A stretch of 23,435 nucleotides of DNA, taken from Deltaproteobacteria bacterium RBG_13_61_14. Its GTDB lineage: Bacteria; RBG-13-61-14. The notes under the pieces were generated by a model, which saw nothing but the letters and a program-made list of their open reading frames with translations, was not told where the DNA came from and made no database searches. The DNA is taken from contig MGQK01000036.1 in assembly GCA_001797815.1 (NCBI GenBank), positions 1,565 through 24,999 of the forward strand, given 5' to 3'. This document shows positions 16,012 to 23,435 of the stretch, piece by piece. Each line of letters opens with the position of its first letter. The first letter of the stretch is position 1. Position numbers and translations under genes: made by a program.

Positions 16012-17814
16012 GTGCCCATCCCCGCCCCCCTGCGACAGCTCCCCCGCCGGCATCCGCTCCTGCTGATCCTCCTCTTCGGGCTTTTGCTCCGCTTCGCTTT
16101 CTTCATCGAACTGCGGCAAAGCCCGTTCTACAGCACCCCGGACCTGGACGCGCTGGAATACGACAACCAGGCCCGGGATTTCGCGGCGGGCAAGCTCGCC
16201 TGGACCGAGATCCCGATCCACGGTCCCGGTTATCCGCTCTTCCTGGCGCTCCTCTACACCCTCTTTCGCGGGAGCTACACCGCGGTCTATGCGGCCCAGT
16301 TCAGCCTCGGCCTGCTCAACGCATATCTCGTCTATCGCCTGGGCCGGCGCTTCTTTGACCGCGCCGCGGCCCTTGTCGCCGCGTTCTTCATGGCCACGCT
16401 CTGGACCACCCTCTACTTCGAGGGCCTGCTCCTGGCCACCACCCTCATGCTCAGCCTCGACCTCCTGGCCCTGCTCGCCCTCGATCATGCCCGCCGCCCC
16501 GGCCGCCCCTGGAGTTGGCTCCTGGCCGGAATCCTCCTCGGCCTCTCCGCCATCACCTGGCCGCTGATCCTGGCTTTCCTCGGCGCGCTCTTGCTAATGC
16601 TTCTCTTCTTTCCGCCTTCGCCGCTCCGCCGGCCCGCCTTCGCTCCGGCCCTGGTCCTCCTCCTGGGAGCCGCCTTGCCGATCGCGCCGGTCACCTGGCA
16701 AAACTGGCGCGCCGAGCACGACTTCGTCCTGATCCAGAAAAACGGAGGCATGAACCTCTACCTGGGCAACAACCCCAAGGCCGACGGCACCCCCAACGTG
16801 CGTCCCACCGGCGAGTGGGACCAACTGCTCCTCCTCCCGCAAACCGAGGCCGGCATCACCCGCCAGTCGCAGCGCGACCGCTTCTTCCTGGCATTAGTCC
16901 TGCACTTCGCCCGCACCCAACCCGGACGGTTCCTCCAACTCCAGGCACGCAAACTGGCGCTCCTCGGGAACGCCCGCGAGATCCGCGCCACCTTTGACCC
17001 CGAATTCTTCCGCCGACGATACCGCACCCTCTCCCTCCCCCTCCCCGGGTTCGCGCCCCTCCTCGCCCTCGGCCTGCTCGGAATGGTCCGGGCCCGAAAC
17101 CCCTTCCCCTCGCTCCTCTTCTTCTACCTGGCCGCCTATGCCGCGGCCGTGGTCCTCACCGTGGTCAGCGCCCGCTACCGGATGCCGCTCGCGCCGGTCC
17201 TGGCTCTCTTTGCCGGCCACGGCCTGGTCGAGCTGGCCCGGCTTTTTCGGGAAAGAGACTGGCGGCGGCTCGCGCCGGCCCTGGTCTTCCTGGGGGCGGT
17301 GGACCTGGCCGGCCATTGGTCGCGCCCGGTGCCCAAGCACACCAACGCGGAAGAGTGGTCTCATCTCGGCAATGCCTATTACGTCCGCCGCAACCTCTAC
17401 CCGGCCGAGTTGGCTTACCGCCGGGCGCTGGAACAAGAGCCGGGCTATTCCATGGCCATGACCGGCCTGGCCGTCATCTCCTGGGACCAGGGCCGGCGCG
17501 ACCGGGCCCTGGAGACCTTGCGCCGGGCGCTGCTGCTCGACCCGGAAAACGTGCCCACCCGCTACCAGTATGCCGAATACCTGCGCCAGCAGGGGGAATG
17601 GGACAAAGCTCTGGCCGAGTATCAGATCCTGCTCCAGAAATGGCCGGCCCAGGTCTCGGCTCACTTTTTCGTCGCGCTGACCGCGTTCGAAAAAGGCGAT
17701 TTGGAAACGGCGCGGCGGGAGGCGGAGGAAGTCCTGCGCTCGCGGCCCGAGAACGCGGCCATGCTCGACCTGCTCAAGAAAATCCAGGACCATGAACGCG
17801 AAACCTCACCCTGA
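16012..17814 (+). CDS. GT-C/PMT-like membrane glycosyltransferase with C-terminal TPRs
   Basis: About 600 residues. The N-terminal two thirds hold roughly ten membrane segments. The first extracytoplasmic loop (TPDLDALEYDNQARDFAAGK) has the acidic Asp/Glu residues expected for GT-C/ArnT-PMT enzymes that use lipid-linked sugars, followed by HGPGYPLFLALLY. The C-terminal part (about 440-595) contains TPR units (AEEWSHLGNAYYVRRNLYPA; AELAYRRALEQEPGYSMAMT; ALETLRRALLLDPENV). The start is uncertain: the frame is open back into the ligase gene, and GTG 16012 (then PIPAPLRQLPRRHPLLLIL) is the first plausible start after the ligase stop. It overlaps the next gene by 23 bp. Confidence 0.82.
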   Translation: MPIPAPLRQLPRRHPLLLILLFGLLLRFAFFIELRQSPFYSTPDLDALEYDNQARDFAAGKLAWTEIPIHGPGYPLFLALLYTLFRGSYTAVYAAQFSLGLLNAYLVYRLGRRFFDRAAALVAAFFMATLWTTLYFEGLLLATTLMLSLDLLALLALDHARRPGRPWSWLLAGILLGLSAITWPLILAFLGALLLMLLFFPPSPLRRPAFAPALVLLLGAALPIAPVTWQNWRAEHDFVLIQKNGGMNLYLGNNPKADGTPNVRPTGEWDQLLLLPQTEAGITRQSQRDRFFLALVLHFARTQPGRFLQLQARKLALLGNAREIRATFDPEFFRRRYRTLSLPLPGFAPLLALGLLGMVRARNPFPSLLFFYLAAYAAAVVLTVVSARYRMPLAPVLALFAGHGLVELARLFRERDWRRLAPALVFLGAVDLAGHWSRPVPKHTNAEEWSHLGNAYYVRRNLYPAELAYRRALEQEPGYSMAMTGLAVISWDQGRRDRALETLRRALLLDPENVPTRYQYAEYLRQQGEWDKALAEYQILLQKWPAQVSAHFFVALTAFEKGDLETARREAEEVLRSRPENAAMLDLLKKIQDHERETSP

Positions 17815-19468
17815 CCTTTGCTCCGGGCTTTACGCGGCGCTGGCCGTGGCCTTGGCCGCAGGCCTAGTCTATGCCCCGACCCTGGCCCAGGGCTTTGCCT
17901 TCGACGAATACTTCCTGATCCTGGAAGACACCACCCTGCACAGCCTCCGGTATCTGCCCGACTTTTTCACCCGGCCCTTCTGGCCGGGGCAGACCGGGAT
18001 CATCTACTACCGGCCGCTGATCACCTTGACCTACGCCCTCGATTACACGCTCGGCCAGGGCCGGCCCTGGCCGTTCCACCTCACCAACCTGATCGGCCAC
18101 GTCCTCGCCAGCGTCCTCGCCTTCCGCCTCTGCCGACGGCTCTTCCCTCCCCTCGCCCTCTTCACCGGACTCCTCTTCGCGCTGCACCCGGTCCACACCG
18201 AGACCGTCACCTGGATCTCCGGACGCACCGACCTCTTCGCTACCCTCTTCCTCCTTCTGGCCTGGCTCCTCGCGCTCGAACCTCTTCAGCCCTGGCGCTT
18301 TAAGCCGATCCTCTCCCTGGCCGCCTTCGCCCTGGCCCTGCTCGCCAAAGAGGCGGCCGTGGTTTTTCCCCTCCTGCTCTTTCTGGGAGACCGCCTCCAA
18401 GCCCGGCGCCTGGACGCCGGCCGCGCCCGCTATTACTTCCTCCTCTTCCTCGTTCTCCTCGGCTACTTCTTCCTCCGCCACCACGCCCTGATCACGTCCG
18501 GACCGGAGCCGGCCCCGGCTTTCTTCGCCGGCCACACCCTGGGCTTCAAGCTTTTGACCATGTCCGCCGTGGGCTGGACGGACCTCCGCCTCCTCTTCTT
18601 CCCCTTCCCTTTGCGGCTGGACTATTATTACGACCAGCTCTTCAAGGACGGGGTATCCACCCCGGTCGGTCTCGCGGCCCTGGCCGGGCTGATCGCCCTG
18701 GCTCTCCTGGCCCTGGCCAGCCCCCGGCGCCGGCCCGGAGCGGCCTTTGACTTTCTCGGACTCGCGCTCTCGCTCCTGCCCGTGTCTCACCTGATCTCCT
18801 TCCCCACCCTCATGGCCGAGCGGTTCCTTTATCTCCCCAGCCTCTTCGCCTGCCTGTTCCTGGCCCGGATGCTCGCGGCCCTGAAGCACCGCGCGCCCCG
18901 GCTCCTGCTCGGCCTTTCCCTGCTCTTGCTCCTGGAATGGATCGGCCTCGCCGCCGGCCGCGACCGCGACTGGCAAAACGGCTACCGCTTCTGGCGCGCG
19001 GCCGTGCGCGAGATCCCGGAGAGGCCCGAAGGCCATAACCTGCTCGGCGTCTTTGCCATGAACCGCGGCCAGGTCCGCCTCGCCCGCCACGAATACCAGG
19101 CCGCGCTCCGCCTGGACCCGGACTACACCGTGGCCCTTTCCAACCTGGCCGAGATCGCCTTCCGCCAGGGCGACCTGGAAGAGGCCCGCCGCCGGCTGGA
19201 AGAGGCGGTGAAGAAGACGCCGGACCTGGCCACGGCCCGTTTCAACCTGGGGATGGTTTACGCCCGGCTGGGTGAGGAAGCCAAGGCCGTTCTGCAATTG
19301 CAGGCGGGGCTGGAGTTGTTCCCGGCCAACCTGGAGATGCGGCTGAAATTGATCAGCCTGCTGCAAAGGCAAGGCCGGAGTCGGGAAGCCCGGGAGGTAG
19401 TGGAAGAGGGGCTGAAGCTGACGCCCGATCAGCCGAATCTGGCGCGCCTGAGAGAGGAATTAGACTGA
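17792..19468 (+). CDS. TMTC-like membrane glycosyltransferase with C-terminal TPRs
   Basis: A 558-residue multi-span protein. The first loop has FAFDEYFLILEDTTL, then YYRPLITLTYALDYTLG and HPVHTETVTWISGRTDLFAT. These are the marks of bacterial TMTC/DUF1736-like proteins (GT-C fold O-mannosyltransferase relatives). About ten membrane helices run to residue 390. TPR repeats follow (about 410-555), for example GHNLLGVFAMNRGQVRLARH and ALSNLAEIAFRQGDLEEARR. ATG 17792 overlaps the previous gene, so the two are co-translated and may work together on a shared lipid-linked donor. The acceptor is unknown; TPRs usually bind protein partners. Confidence 0.88.
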   Translation: MNAKPHPDLCSGLYAALAVALAAGLVYAPTLAQGFAFDEYFLILEDTTLHSLRYLPDFFTRPFWPGQTGIIYYRPLITLTYALDYTLGQGRPWPFHLTNLIGHVLASVLAFRLCRRLFPPLALFTGLLFALHPVHTETVTWISGRTDLFATLFLLLAWLLALEPLQPWRFKPILSLAAFALALLAKEAAVVFPLLLFLGDRLQARRLDAGRARYYFLLFLVLLGYFFLRHHALITSGPEPAPAFFAGHTLGFKLLTMSAVGWTDLRLLFFPFPLRLDYYYDQLFKDGVSTPVGLAALAGLIALALLALASPRRRPGAAFDFLGLALSLLPVSHLISFPTLMAERFLYLPSLFACLFLARMLAALKHRAPRLLLGLSLLLLLEWIGLAAGRDRDWQNGYRFWRAAVREIPERPEGHNLLGVFAMNRGQVRLARHEYQAALRLDPDYTVALSNLAEIAFRQGDLEEARRRLEEAVKKTPDLATARFNLGMVYARLGEEAKAVLQLQAGLELFPANLEMRLKLISLLQRQGRSREAREVVEEGLKLTPDQPNLARLREELD

Positions 19469-19505
19469 CGAGAAGTTTGCGCTTAATCTCGCCTGGTTTT
19501 AGTTC

Positions 19506-19522
19506 AGCACTTGTGCTACACT
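19506..19522 (+). promoter_or_regulatory. Palindrome and extended -10 before the second toxin-antitoxin pair
   Basis: AGCAC-TT-GTGCT (19506-19517) is a perfect inverted repeat that runs into TGC-TACACT, an extended -10 (box 19517-19522). The RHH-type antitoxin could bind here to repress its own operon, as such antitoxins commonly do. No good -35 box is needed with an extended -10. Confidence 0.45.
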
Positions 19523-19542
19523 GAGCAGAGGAGGAAAAAAGG

Positions 19543-19779
19543 ATGCCCGCTAAGAATCCACGTTTAAGCTCGGTGGTGGAAAAGCCGCTTTACCAATGGC
19601 TGAAGCAGTCGGCGGAACGCGAGGGGACTTCGCTCTCCACCCGGGTCCGGGATCTACTCCGGATCGCGCGGGAGTTGGAAGAAGATGCCTTCTGGACCGA
19701 GGCAGGTGAAAAGCGGCTGCGGACGTTCCGCCGGCGAACCGCGGTCGAGCATGACCAAGCCTGGGGCAGAAAAAAGTGA
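19543..19779 (+). CDS. Putative ribbon-helix-helix antitoxin
   Basis: A 78-residue protein with GAGGAGG upstream. Residues 5-42 (PRLSSVVEKPLYQWLKQSAE then REGTSLSTRVRDLLRIAREL) follow the Arc/MetJ strand-helix-helix pattern of DNA-binding antitoxins. The C-terminal half is charged and ends RRTAVEHDQAWGRKK, probably the toxin-binding part. It overlaps the toxin start as GTGA. Confidence 0.8.
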   Translation: MPAKNPRLSSVVEKPLYQWLKQSAEREGTSLSTRVRDLLRIARELEEDAFWTEAGEKRLRTFRRRTAVEHDQAWGRKK

Positions 19780-20066
19780 TCGCTTTTGCGCTCCGCTATC
19801 ACCCGGAGGTAGTGGAGCGGGATATCCCGGCGCTGGACCCCGCCATCCGCAAGCGAATTCGACGCGCCCTGGAACTCCGGCTCGTCACCCACCCGGAAAA
19901 ATACGGAAAGCCCTTGCGCCAATCCCTGAGCGGGCTGCGGAAATTGCGCGTGGGCGACTGGCGGGTGATTTATTTGATTCGCGGAACCGAAGTTTGGATT
20001 CTCCGGATCGGCCACCGGCGAGAAGTCTATCAGGAAGCTTCCCGTCCAATCCCGGAGGAGAGCTAA
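19776..20066 (+). CDS. RelE-family toxin
   Basis: A 96-residue protein starting at GTG 19776, overlapping the antitoxin stop. The core motifs LRYHPEVVERDIPALDPAIR, then LSGLRKLRVGDWRVIYLI and LRIGHRREVYQE match the RelE/ParE superfamily; the final HRREVY is typical of RelE-like mRNA interferases. It converges with mtnA, whose stop is 11 bp away. It is not closely similar to the toxin at 13825, so the two loci are probably independent acquisitions. Confidence 0.88.
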   Translation: MIAFALRYHPEVVERDIPALDPAIRKRIRRALELRLVTHPEKYGKPLRQSLSGLRKLRVGDWRVIYLIRGTEVWILRIGHRREVYQEASRPIPEES

Positions 20067-20076
20067 AGACCGTTCT

Positions 20077-21114
20077 TTAACGGAACAACTCGCGCACGGT
20101 TTTTTCCGAGGGCGGCTCGGCCACGCCCCGCTCGGTGATAATGGCCGCGATGTTCTTGGCCGGGGTGACGTCAAAGGCCGGGTTCAAGACCGGCACGCCC
20201 TCGGGCGTGATCGCCTCGGAAAAGACGTGGGTGACCTCCCGGGGGTTGCGCTCTTCGATCGGGATCTCGGCCCCGCTCGCGCATTCCAGGTCAATGGTGC
20301 TGATCGGCGCGGCCACGTAAAAGGGGATGCCGTGGGCTTTGGCCAGCACCGAGAGGGGGTAGGTGCCGATCTTGTTGGCGGCGTCCCCGTTCCGGGCGAT
20401 CCGGTCCGCGCCCACGATCACCTTGTTCACCATTCCCTTTTGCATGAGGCTCCCGGCCATGTTGTCGCAGATCACGGTCACCGGGATGCCGTCCTTGTGC
20501 AATTCCCAGGCGGTGAGTCTCGCGCCTTGCAGAAACGGCCGGGTCTCGTCGGCCAGCACTTTCACCCTTTTTCCCTCTTCGAGGGCGGCACGAATGACAC
20601 CGAGGGCGGTGCCATAGCCGGCCGTGGCCAGCGCGCCGGCGTTGCAGTGGGTGAGCACGGTATCCCCGTCGGCCAAAAACCGCGCCCCGTTCTTACCCAT
20701 GCGCCGGTTGATGGCAATGTCTTCCTCCCGCATCGCCCGCGCCTCGGCCTCACACAACTCCGCAATCTTATTCGGCGCCTCGGAGAGGTGAGCCTCCACC
20801 AGCCGCTTCATCCGCTCAATGGCCCAGAAGAGGTTGACCGCGGTCGGCCGGGTCTTGCTCATTCGCTCGCAGACCTGAATAAAGCCGTGGTAAAAACTTT
20901 CCGGTTTCCCGGACGCCAGTTGGCGGGCGCCGAGCGCGATGCCCATGGCCGCGGCCACCCCGATGGCCGGCGCGCCCCGGATCACCATCTGCTCGATCGC
21001 CTGCGCCACTTCCTCCGCAGTGGAAAAGGCCAGGTATTTCTCCTCCCGGGGCAGCACCCGCTGGTCAATCATCACCACCCGGCCGTCTTTCCAGTCAATC
21101 GTGTTAATGCTCAC
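20077..21114 (-). CDS. mtnA: S-methyl-5-thioribose-1-phosphate isomerase
   Basis: A 345-residue enzyme that isomerises methylthioribose-1-phosphate to methylthioribulose-1-phosphate in methionine salvage. Characteristic stretches are [19 protein letters not shown] (46-64), the catalytic Cys157 in [20 protein letters not shown] and the catalytic Asp237 in [20 protein letters not shown]. The length is normal. The start is GTG at 21114 with AAGGAG 6 nt upstream. No other salvage gene lies nearby. It has its own promoter (21144-21172), divergent from the ankyrin gene. Confidence 0.96.
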   Translation of the reverse strand: MSINTIDWKDGRVVMIDQRVLPREEKYLAFSTAEEVAQAIEQMVIRGAPAIGVAAAMGIALGARQLASGKPESFYHGFIQVCERMSKTRPTAVNLFWAIERMKRLVEAHLSEAPNKIAELCEAEARAMREEDIAINRRMGKNGARFLADGDTVLTHCNAGALATAGYGTALGVIRAALEEGKRVKVLADETRPFLQGARLTAWELHKDGIPVTVICDNMAGSLMQKGMVNKVIVGADRIARNGDAANKIGTYPLSVLAKAHGIPFYVAAPISTIDLECASGAEIPIEERNPREVTHVFSEAITPEGVPVLNPAFDVTPAKNIAAIITERGVAEPPSEKTVRELFR

Positions 21115-21143
21115 TTCGAGCTCCTTTCGGTTTCACTAGGTTG

Positions 21144-21172
21144 AGGATATGGAATTACTTTGTGCTTGTCAA
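21144..21172 (-). promoter_or_regulatory. Candidate promoter of mtnA
   Basis: On the minus strand TTGACA (21172-21167), a 17-nt spacer and TATCCT (21149-21144). Its -10 is 29 nt before the GTG start. It lies back to back with the ankyrin promoter 25 bp away. Confidence 0.55.
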
Positions 21173-21197
21173 TTGCTACCTTGAGGCTATGAAGCTC

Positions 21198-21226
21198 TTG
21201 CATTTCCTTTCCGTAAGTATTAAACT
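21198..21226 (+). promoter_or_regulatory. Candidate promoter of the ankyrin gene
   Basis: TTGCAT (21198-21203), a 17-nt spacer and TAAACT (21221-21226), 54 nt before the ATG. Confidence 0.5.
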
Positions 21227-21280
21227 TAGGAAAAAAAATTGAATGGTGAATAGTCGACCAGACTTGGCAAGGGGCGAGAG

Positions 21281-22189
21281 ATGGAGAATAGAATTATATT
21301 GATCGGGTTTGTTGTGGTTTTGATTGTTTCGGTTGGTTGCGAAAAGAAAGCTACTGATGATAAAAACACTCCCCAGCAAATAGAAGCCGCAACTCCATCT
21401 TCTCCCATTCCAGGATCTTCGGAGCAGAAATCATCACCAGAGAATGTTTATATTGAGCTCACACCGCAAGAAGAGGAGCTTTATAAGGCGATAGAAAAGG
21501 GAGAATTGGCAAGGGTGAAATTCTTGATTAACGAAAAACCTGCTCTTGTTTTTACCGAGAGCAGGATTGAGGGGGAAACCCCCCTGCATAGAGCGGCATG
21601 GACTGGACAGAAAAAAATTGCAGAATTCCTAATCGCTAAAGGAGCAAAGGTTAATAAGTCAGATGGGATGTTTTTCAGCACACCGTTGATTTATGCGGCG
21701 TGTCAAGGCCATAAAGAAGTGGCAGAGCTTCTGATCAATAAAGGAGCTTATGTAGATAATAGCGACTCCGAGGGATGGAATCCGGTTCTCTGTGCCGTAT
21801 GGTATGGGCACAAAGAGGTTCTTGAACTCTTGCTGCGACACGGCGCCACTATGATTATGACGGTTTATATGGCATTTGAGGACGTGCCCTGGGAAAGCAG
21901 TTGGATGGATGGAACTCCTTTGCAAATAGCAGTGATCCGAGGGCACAAAGATATGGCACAATATCTTCTGGACCAGAAAGCAAATGTGAACGAAGCCAAT
22001 GACTACGGTCGCACGCCTTTGCATTTGGCGGCGTACTGGGGGAGAAAAGATTTCGTAGAACTACTTCTATCCCGCGGAGCCAAAGTCAATGTTAGAGACA
22101 AAACCGGGATTACCCCTCTGCAACTGGCGAGGCAGCGGGGACACGGGGACATCGCGGACCTCCTCCGCCAGCACGGCGGGGTGGAGTGA
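21281..22189 (+). CDS. Ankyrin-repeat lipoprotein
   Basis: A 302-residue exported protein. Residues 5-20 form a short hydrophobic signal ending in a lipobox-like SVGC (Cys20; the -3 Ser is not ideal). A polar linker runs to about 60. At least five ankyrin repeats follow (around 90-300), with motifs such as TPLHRAAWTGQKKIAEFLIA, TPLIYAACQGHKEVAELLIN and TPLHLAAYWGRKDFVELLLS. Ankyrin units bind other proteins, so this may be a periplasmic adaptor or inhibitor. The gene is clearly more AT-rich and uses different codons from its neighbours until about the last 80 bp, suggesting horizontal origin. No partner gene (such as a catalase or a protease) is adjacent. Confidence 0.9.
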   Translation: MENRIILIGFVVVLIVSVGCEKKATDDKNTPQQIEAATPSSPIPGSSEQKSSPENVYIELTPQEEELYKAIEKGELARVKFLINEKPALVFTESRIEGETPLHRAAWTGQKKIAEFLIAKGAKVNKSDGMFFSTPLIYAACQGHKEVAELLINKGAYVDNSDSEGWNPVLCAVWYGHKEVLELLLRHGATMIMTVYMAFEDVPWESSWMDGTPLQIAVIRGHKDMAQYLLDQKANVNEANDYGRTPLHLAAYWGRKDFVELLLSRGAKVNVRDKTGITPLQLARQRGHGDIADLLRQHGGVE

Positions 22190-22306
22190 ACCAGAAGGGG
22201 TCAAGGGGTCAAGTGCCCGGGTGTCAGGGTTCTTGGATCCGAGGCAGGGGCCTGAAGTCCAACACCCCAAGCCTCTTCTTCCTCCGTGTTCTCGTTGTCT
22301 CTGTGG
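22190..22306. other. Spacer between ankyrin gene and doxX-like gene
   Basis: It contains a tandem GGGGTCAA (from about 22198) and GGGTGT...ACACCC arms that could form a weak hairpin between the convergent genes. It ends in another member of the dispersed repeats (CCGTGTTCTCGTTGTCTC, about 22284-22301). Confidence 0.35.
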
Positions 22307-22780
22307 TTAATTCTTCTTCTTGAATTTTCCCCAGAGCCAGGGGCCGAGCGCGAGCTTCTTTTGATAAAAGAAGAAGACCTGGATGCAAACTAGCATGAGG
22401 CCGAGGTCGCGGCCGACCAGGTCCCAGCCGATGGGGTTGCCGCCCTCTTCGCTGAAGCAGCCGCAGCCCAGGACCTTGGCCCGGAAGAGGTTGACCGCGA
22501 TGGCGATGATGAAGCACAAGAGCATGAGGAACTGGGCCGAGGCGGCGATCCGGGTAAAAAGGCCGAGCAGAATCAGGACCCCGCTCGAAAGTTCCACCCA
22601 GGGCAGGGTGTAGGCAAAGGGATTTACCAGGACGGCCGGGAGGATCTCGTAGTCATAGACCAGGAGCGCAAAAGCCACCGGGTCCTGGATCTTGTGGATG
22701 CTGGACCAGACAAAGGTCACGCCCAGGACCAGCCGGCCGGCCATTGACAGCCAGGGGCTTTTGAAGATCCGCAGGATCAT
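22307..22780 (-). CDS. DoxX/MauE-family membrane protein
   Basis: A 157-residue inner-membrane protein with four predicted helices (about 10-30, 50-72, 77-95 and 128-145). The start LSMAGRLVLGVTFVWSSIHK and the motif GCGCFSEEGG before helix 4 are typical of the MauE/DoxX group, which includes proteins that help deliver or keep disulfides in periplasmic partners; the CxC pair fits redox activity. I chose ATG 22780; an in-frame TTG 45 nt upstream would add 15 residues but has no ribosome binding site. No methylamine-dehydrogenase genes are adjacent, so the partner is unknown. Confidence 0.82.
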   Translation of the reverse strand: MILRIFKSPWLSMAGRLVLGVTFVWSSIHKIQDPVAFALLVYDYEILPAVLVNPFAYTLPWVELSSGVLILLGLFTRIAASAQFLMLLCFIIAIAVNLFRAKVLGCGCFSEEGGNPIGWDLVGRDLGLMLVCIQVFFFYQKKLALGPWLWGKFKKKN

Positions 22781-22825
22781 GAGATCATTATTGACTAATT
22801 CGCGCCGGCTGGCAACCAAAACCAA

Positions 22826-23165
22826 GCACCAGAGGAAGAGAAATCAATCCACAGATTACACCGATTACACAGATTTTAAGGAATAAACCATATTAAGATC
22901 AGTATAATTAATGAAGCCCGCGTAATTAGTTGACAGGAAACATCCCCCTCACCCTTCCCTCTCCCCCGTGGGGGAGAGGGTTAGGGAGAGGGGCCAGGAG
23001 CCTAAGCCGCCCACCGGGGAAGAGCCTTTTCCCGTCAACGGATTTTGCGATCATCAATAGCTTTGTCTGTTAATCTGCGAAATCTGCGTAATCCGCCTTC
23101 GCGGAGGACATAGCGCTCCGGCGGAGTCTCTCTGTGGATCCTCCTTTTCCTGCTCCGCGGGACCG
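22826..23165. repeat. Intergenic repeats between doxX-like and gspE-like genes
   Basis: It holds a CCACAGATTAC-type unit (22847-22876), the long palindrome at 22944-22993 and an inverted TTAATCTGCG-type unit (23066-23097). The TCCGCC/GGCGGA arms around 23094-23125 form another short inverted repeat. No gene is supported. Confidence 0.6.
22944..22993. repeat. Long C/G-rich palindrome (REP-like)
   Basis: Arms of about 24 nt (CCCCCTCACCCTTCCCTCTC and its imperfect complement) meet at CTCCCCC-GT-GGGGGAG. Two small internal mismatched loops are present. It sits between divergent genes, so it is not a terminator for either; the sequence type is widespread as an intergenic repeat in many bacteria. 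Confidence 0.65.
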
Positions 23166-23194
23166 TTGCCTCGAGTCTAAAGATAGGGTAAGAT
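23166..23194 (+). promoter_or_regulatory. Candidate promoter of the gspE/pilB-like gene
   Basis: TTGCCT (23166-23171), a 17-nt spacer and TAAGAT (23189-23194), 54 nt before the ATG. Confidence 0.4.
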
Positions 23195-23248
23195 AAGAAA
23201 CAGTGATGGATCCATGCGCGAGATGACGAGCAGCCAAAGGAGTCGCTG

Positions 23249-23435
23249 ATGGCAAGCCCACCCAATCAGGGGAACCTTATCAGCCCGGGCCTTTTCACCG
23301 AGCACCGGCTGATCACCACCCAGAACCTGTGTCAGCTCCTGGTGCGGGAGGGCCTGATCACCGAGATCCAGTCGCGGGAGGTGCTGGTCAAGGAGCGGGA
23401 GCAGCGGGCGCGGCTCTTGAAGGAGCGGCGGGAGC
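23249..23435 (+). CDS. Type II secretion/type IV pilus assembly ATPase, N-terminus only
   Basis: ATG at 23249 with AAGGAG 6 nt upstream; the frame is open for 62 codons to the window end. The start includes LITTQNLCQLLVREGLITEI and then SREVLVKEREQRARLLKERR. This resembles the N-terminal regulatory domain (MshEN/T2SSE-N type) of GspE/PilB ATPases, which power pilus or pseudopilus assembly. The ATPase core lies beyond the window, so the assignment rests on this short domain. Confidence 0.6.
   Translation, partial: MASPPNQGNLISPGLFTEHRLITTQNLCQLLVREGLITEIQSREVLVKEREQRARLLKERRE

Noticed and set aside
17864-19372. 502-codon minus-strand open frame rich in Gly/Glu/Gln
   Set aside because: It is antisense to the TMTC-like gene and lacks any recognisable domain.
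20227-21144. 305-codon plus-strand open frame
   Set aside because: It is antisense to mtnA, which has its catalytic residues and a good start and promoter.
22944-22993. Rho-independent terminator
   Set aside because: It lies between divergently transcribed genes and has no T tract on either strand.

Overview
The window is GC-rich, densely coded bacterial DNA from a diderm (Gram-negative-type) organism. Evidence for this is two periplasmic HtrA-type proteases (one a predicted lipoprotein), further lipoprotein signals, and the start of a type II secretion/type IV pilus-type ATPase. The mix of a Gld-type ABC exporter with DUF4340 and DUF1844 proteins and many intergenic repeats of the 'CACGAAGGACACGAA' and 'CCACAGATTACGCAGATT' kinds suggests an uncultured environmental lineage such as Desulfobacterota or NC10. 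That placement is inference; there is no rRNA or other marker gene here.

Layout. 1-755 (minus): 5' part of an exported protein made of about 50-residue repeats, preceded by a long, hairpin-rich leader ending in a terminator-like stem (riboswitch or attenuator candidate). 985-1590: no convincing gene, but repeats and one copy of a small duplicated leader/signal-peptide element. 1661-4068: dnaK and a small heat-shock protein, closed by a clear rho-independent terminator. 4136-12708: a new promoter, an 11-bp inverted repeat, then ten same-strand genes: small membrane protein, HtrA lipoprotein, ABC ATPase, ABC permease, GldG-like protein, DUF4340 protein, two very small proteins, DUF1844 protein and a second HtrA protease. 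Several overlap by 4-8 bp, so this is probably one envelope-related operon. 12709-13540: a repeat island with the second copy of the small element inside near-perfect inverted repeats. 13616-14082: RelE-type toxin-antitoxin pair. 14355-19468: promoter with an inverted repeat, an AMP-forming acyl-CoA ligase, then two multi-membrane glycosyltransferase-like proteins with C-terminal TPRs. 19543-20066: a second toxin-antitoxin pair. 20077-21114 (minus): mtnA. 21281-22189: AT-rich ankyrin-repeat lipoprotein, divergent from mtnA. 22307-22780 (minus): DoxX/MauE-type membrane protein. 22826-23165: repeats and a long palindrome. 23249-end: N-terminus of a GspE/PilB-type ATPase.

Functional picture. The dnaK/hsp20 unit handles cytosolic protein folding. 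The following operon couples periplasmic protein quality control (two HtrA proteases) to an ABC exporter of the gliding-motility type, whose substrate is unknown. The ligase/glycosyltransferase unit looks like activation of an acyl group next to lipid-linked sugar transfer at the membrane. The most interesting unexplained items are the structured leader at 756-936, the duplicated 110-bp leader/micro-ORF element, the HtrA-bracketed Gld-type operon, and the inverted repeats placed over two promoter regions.
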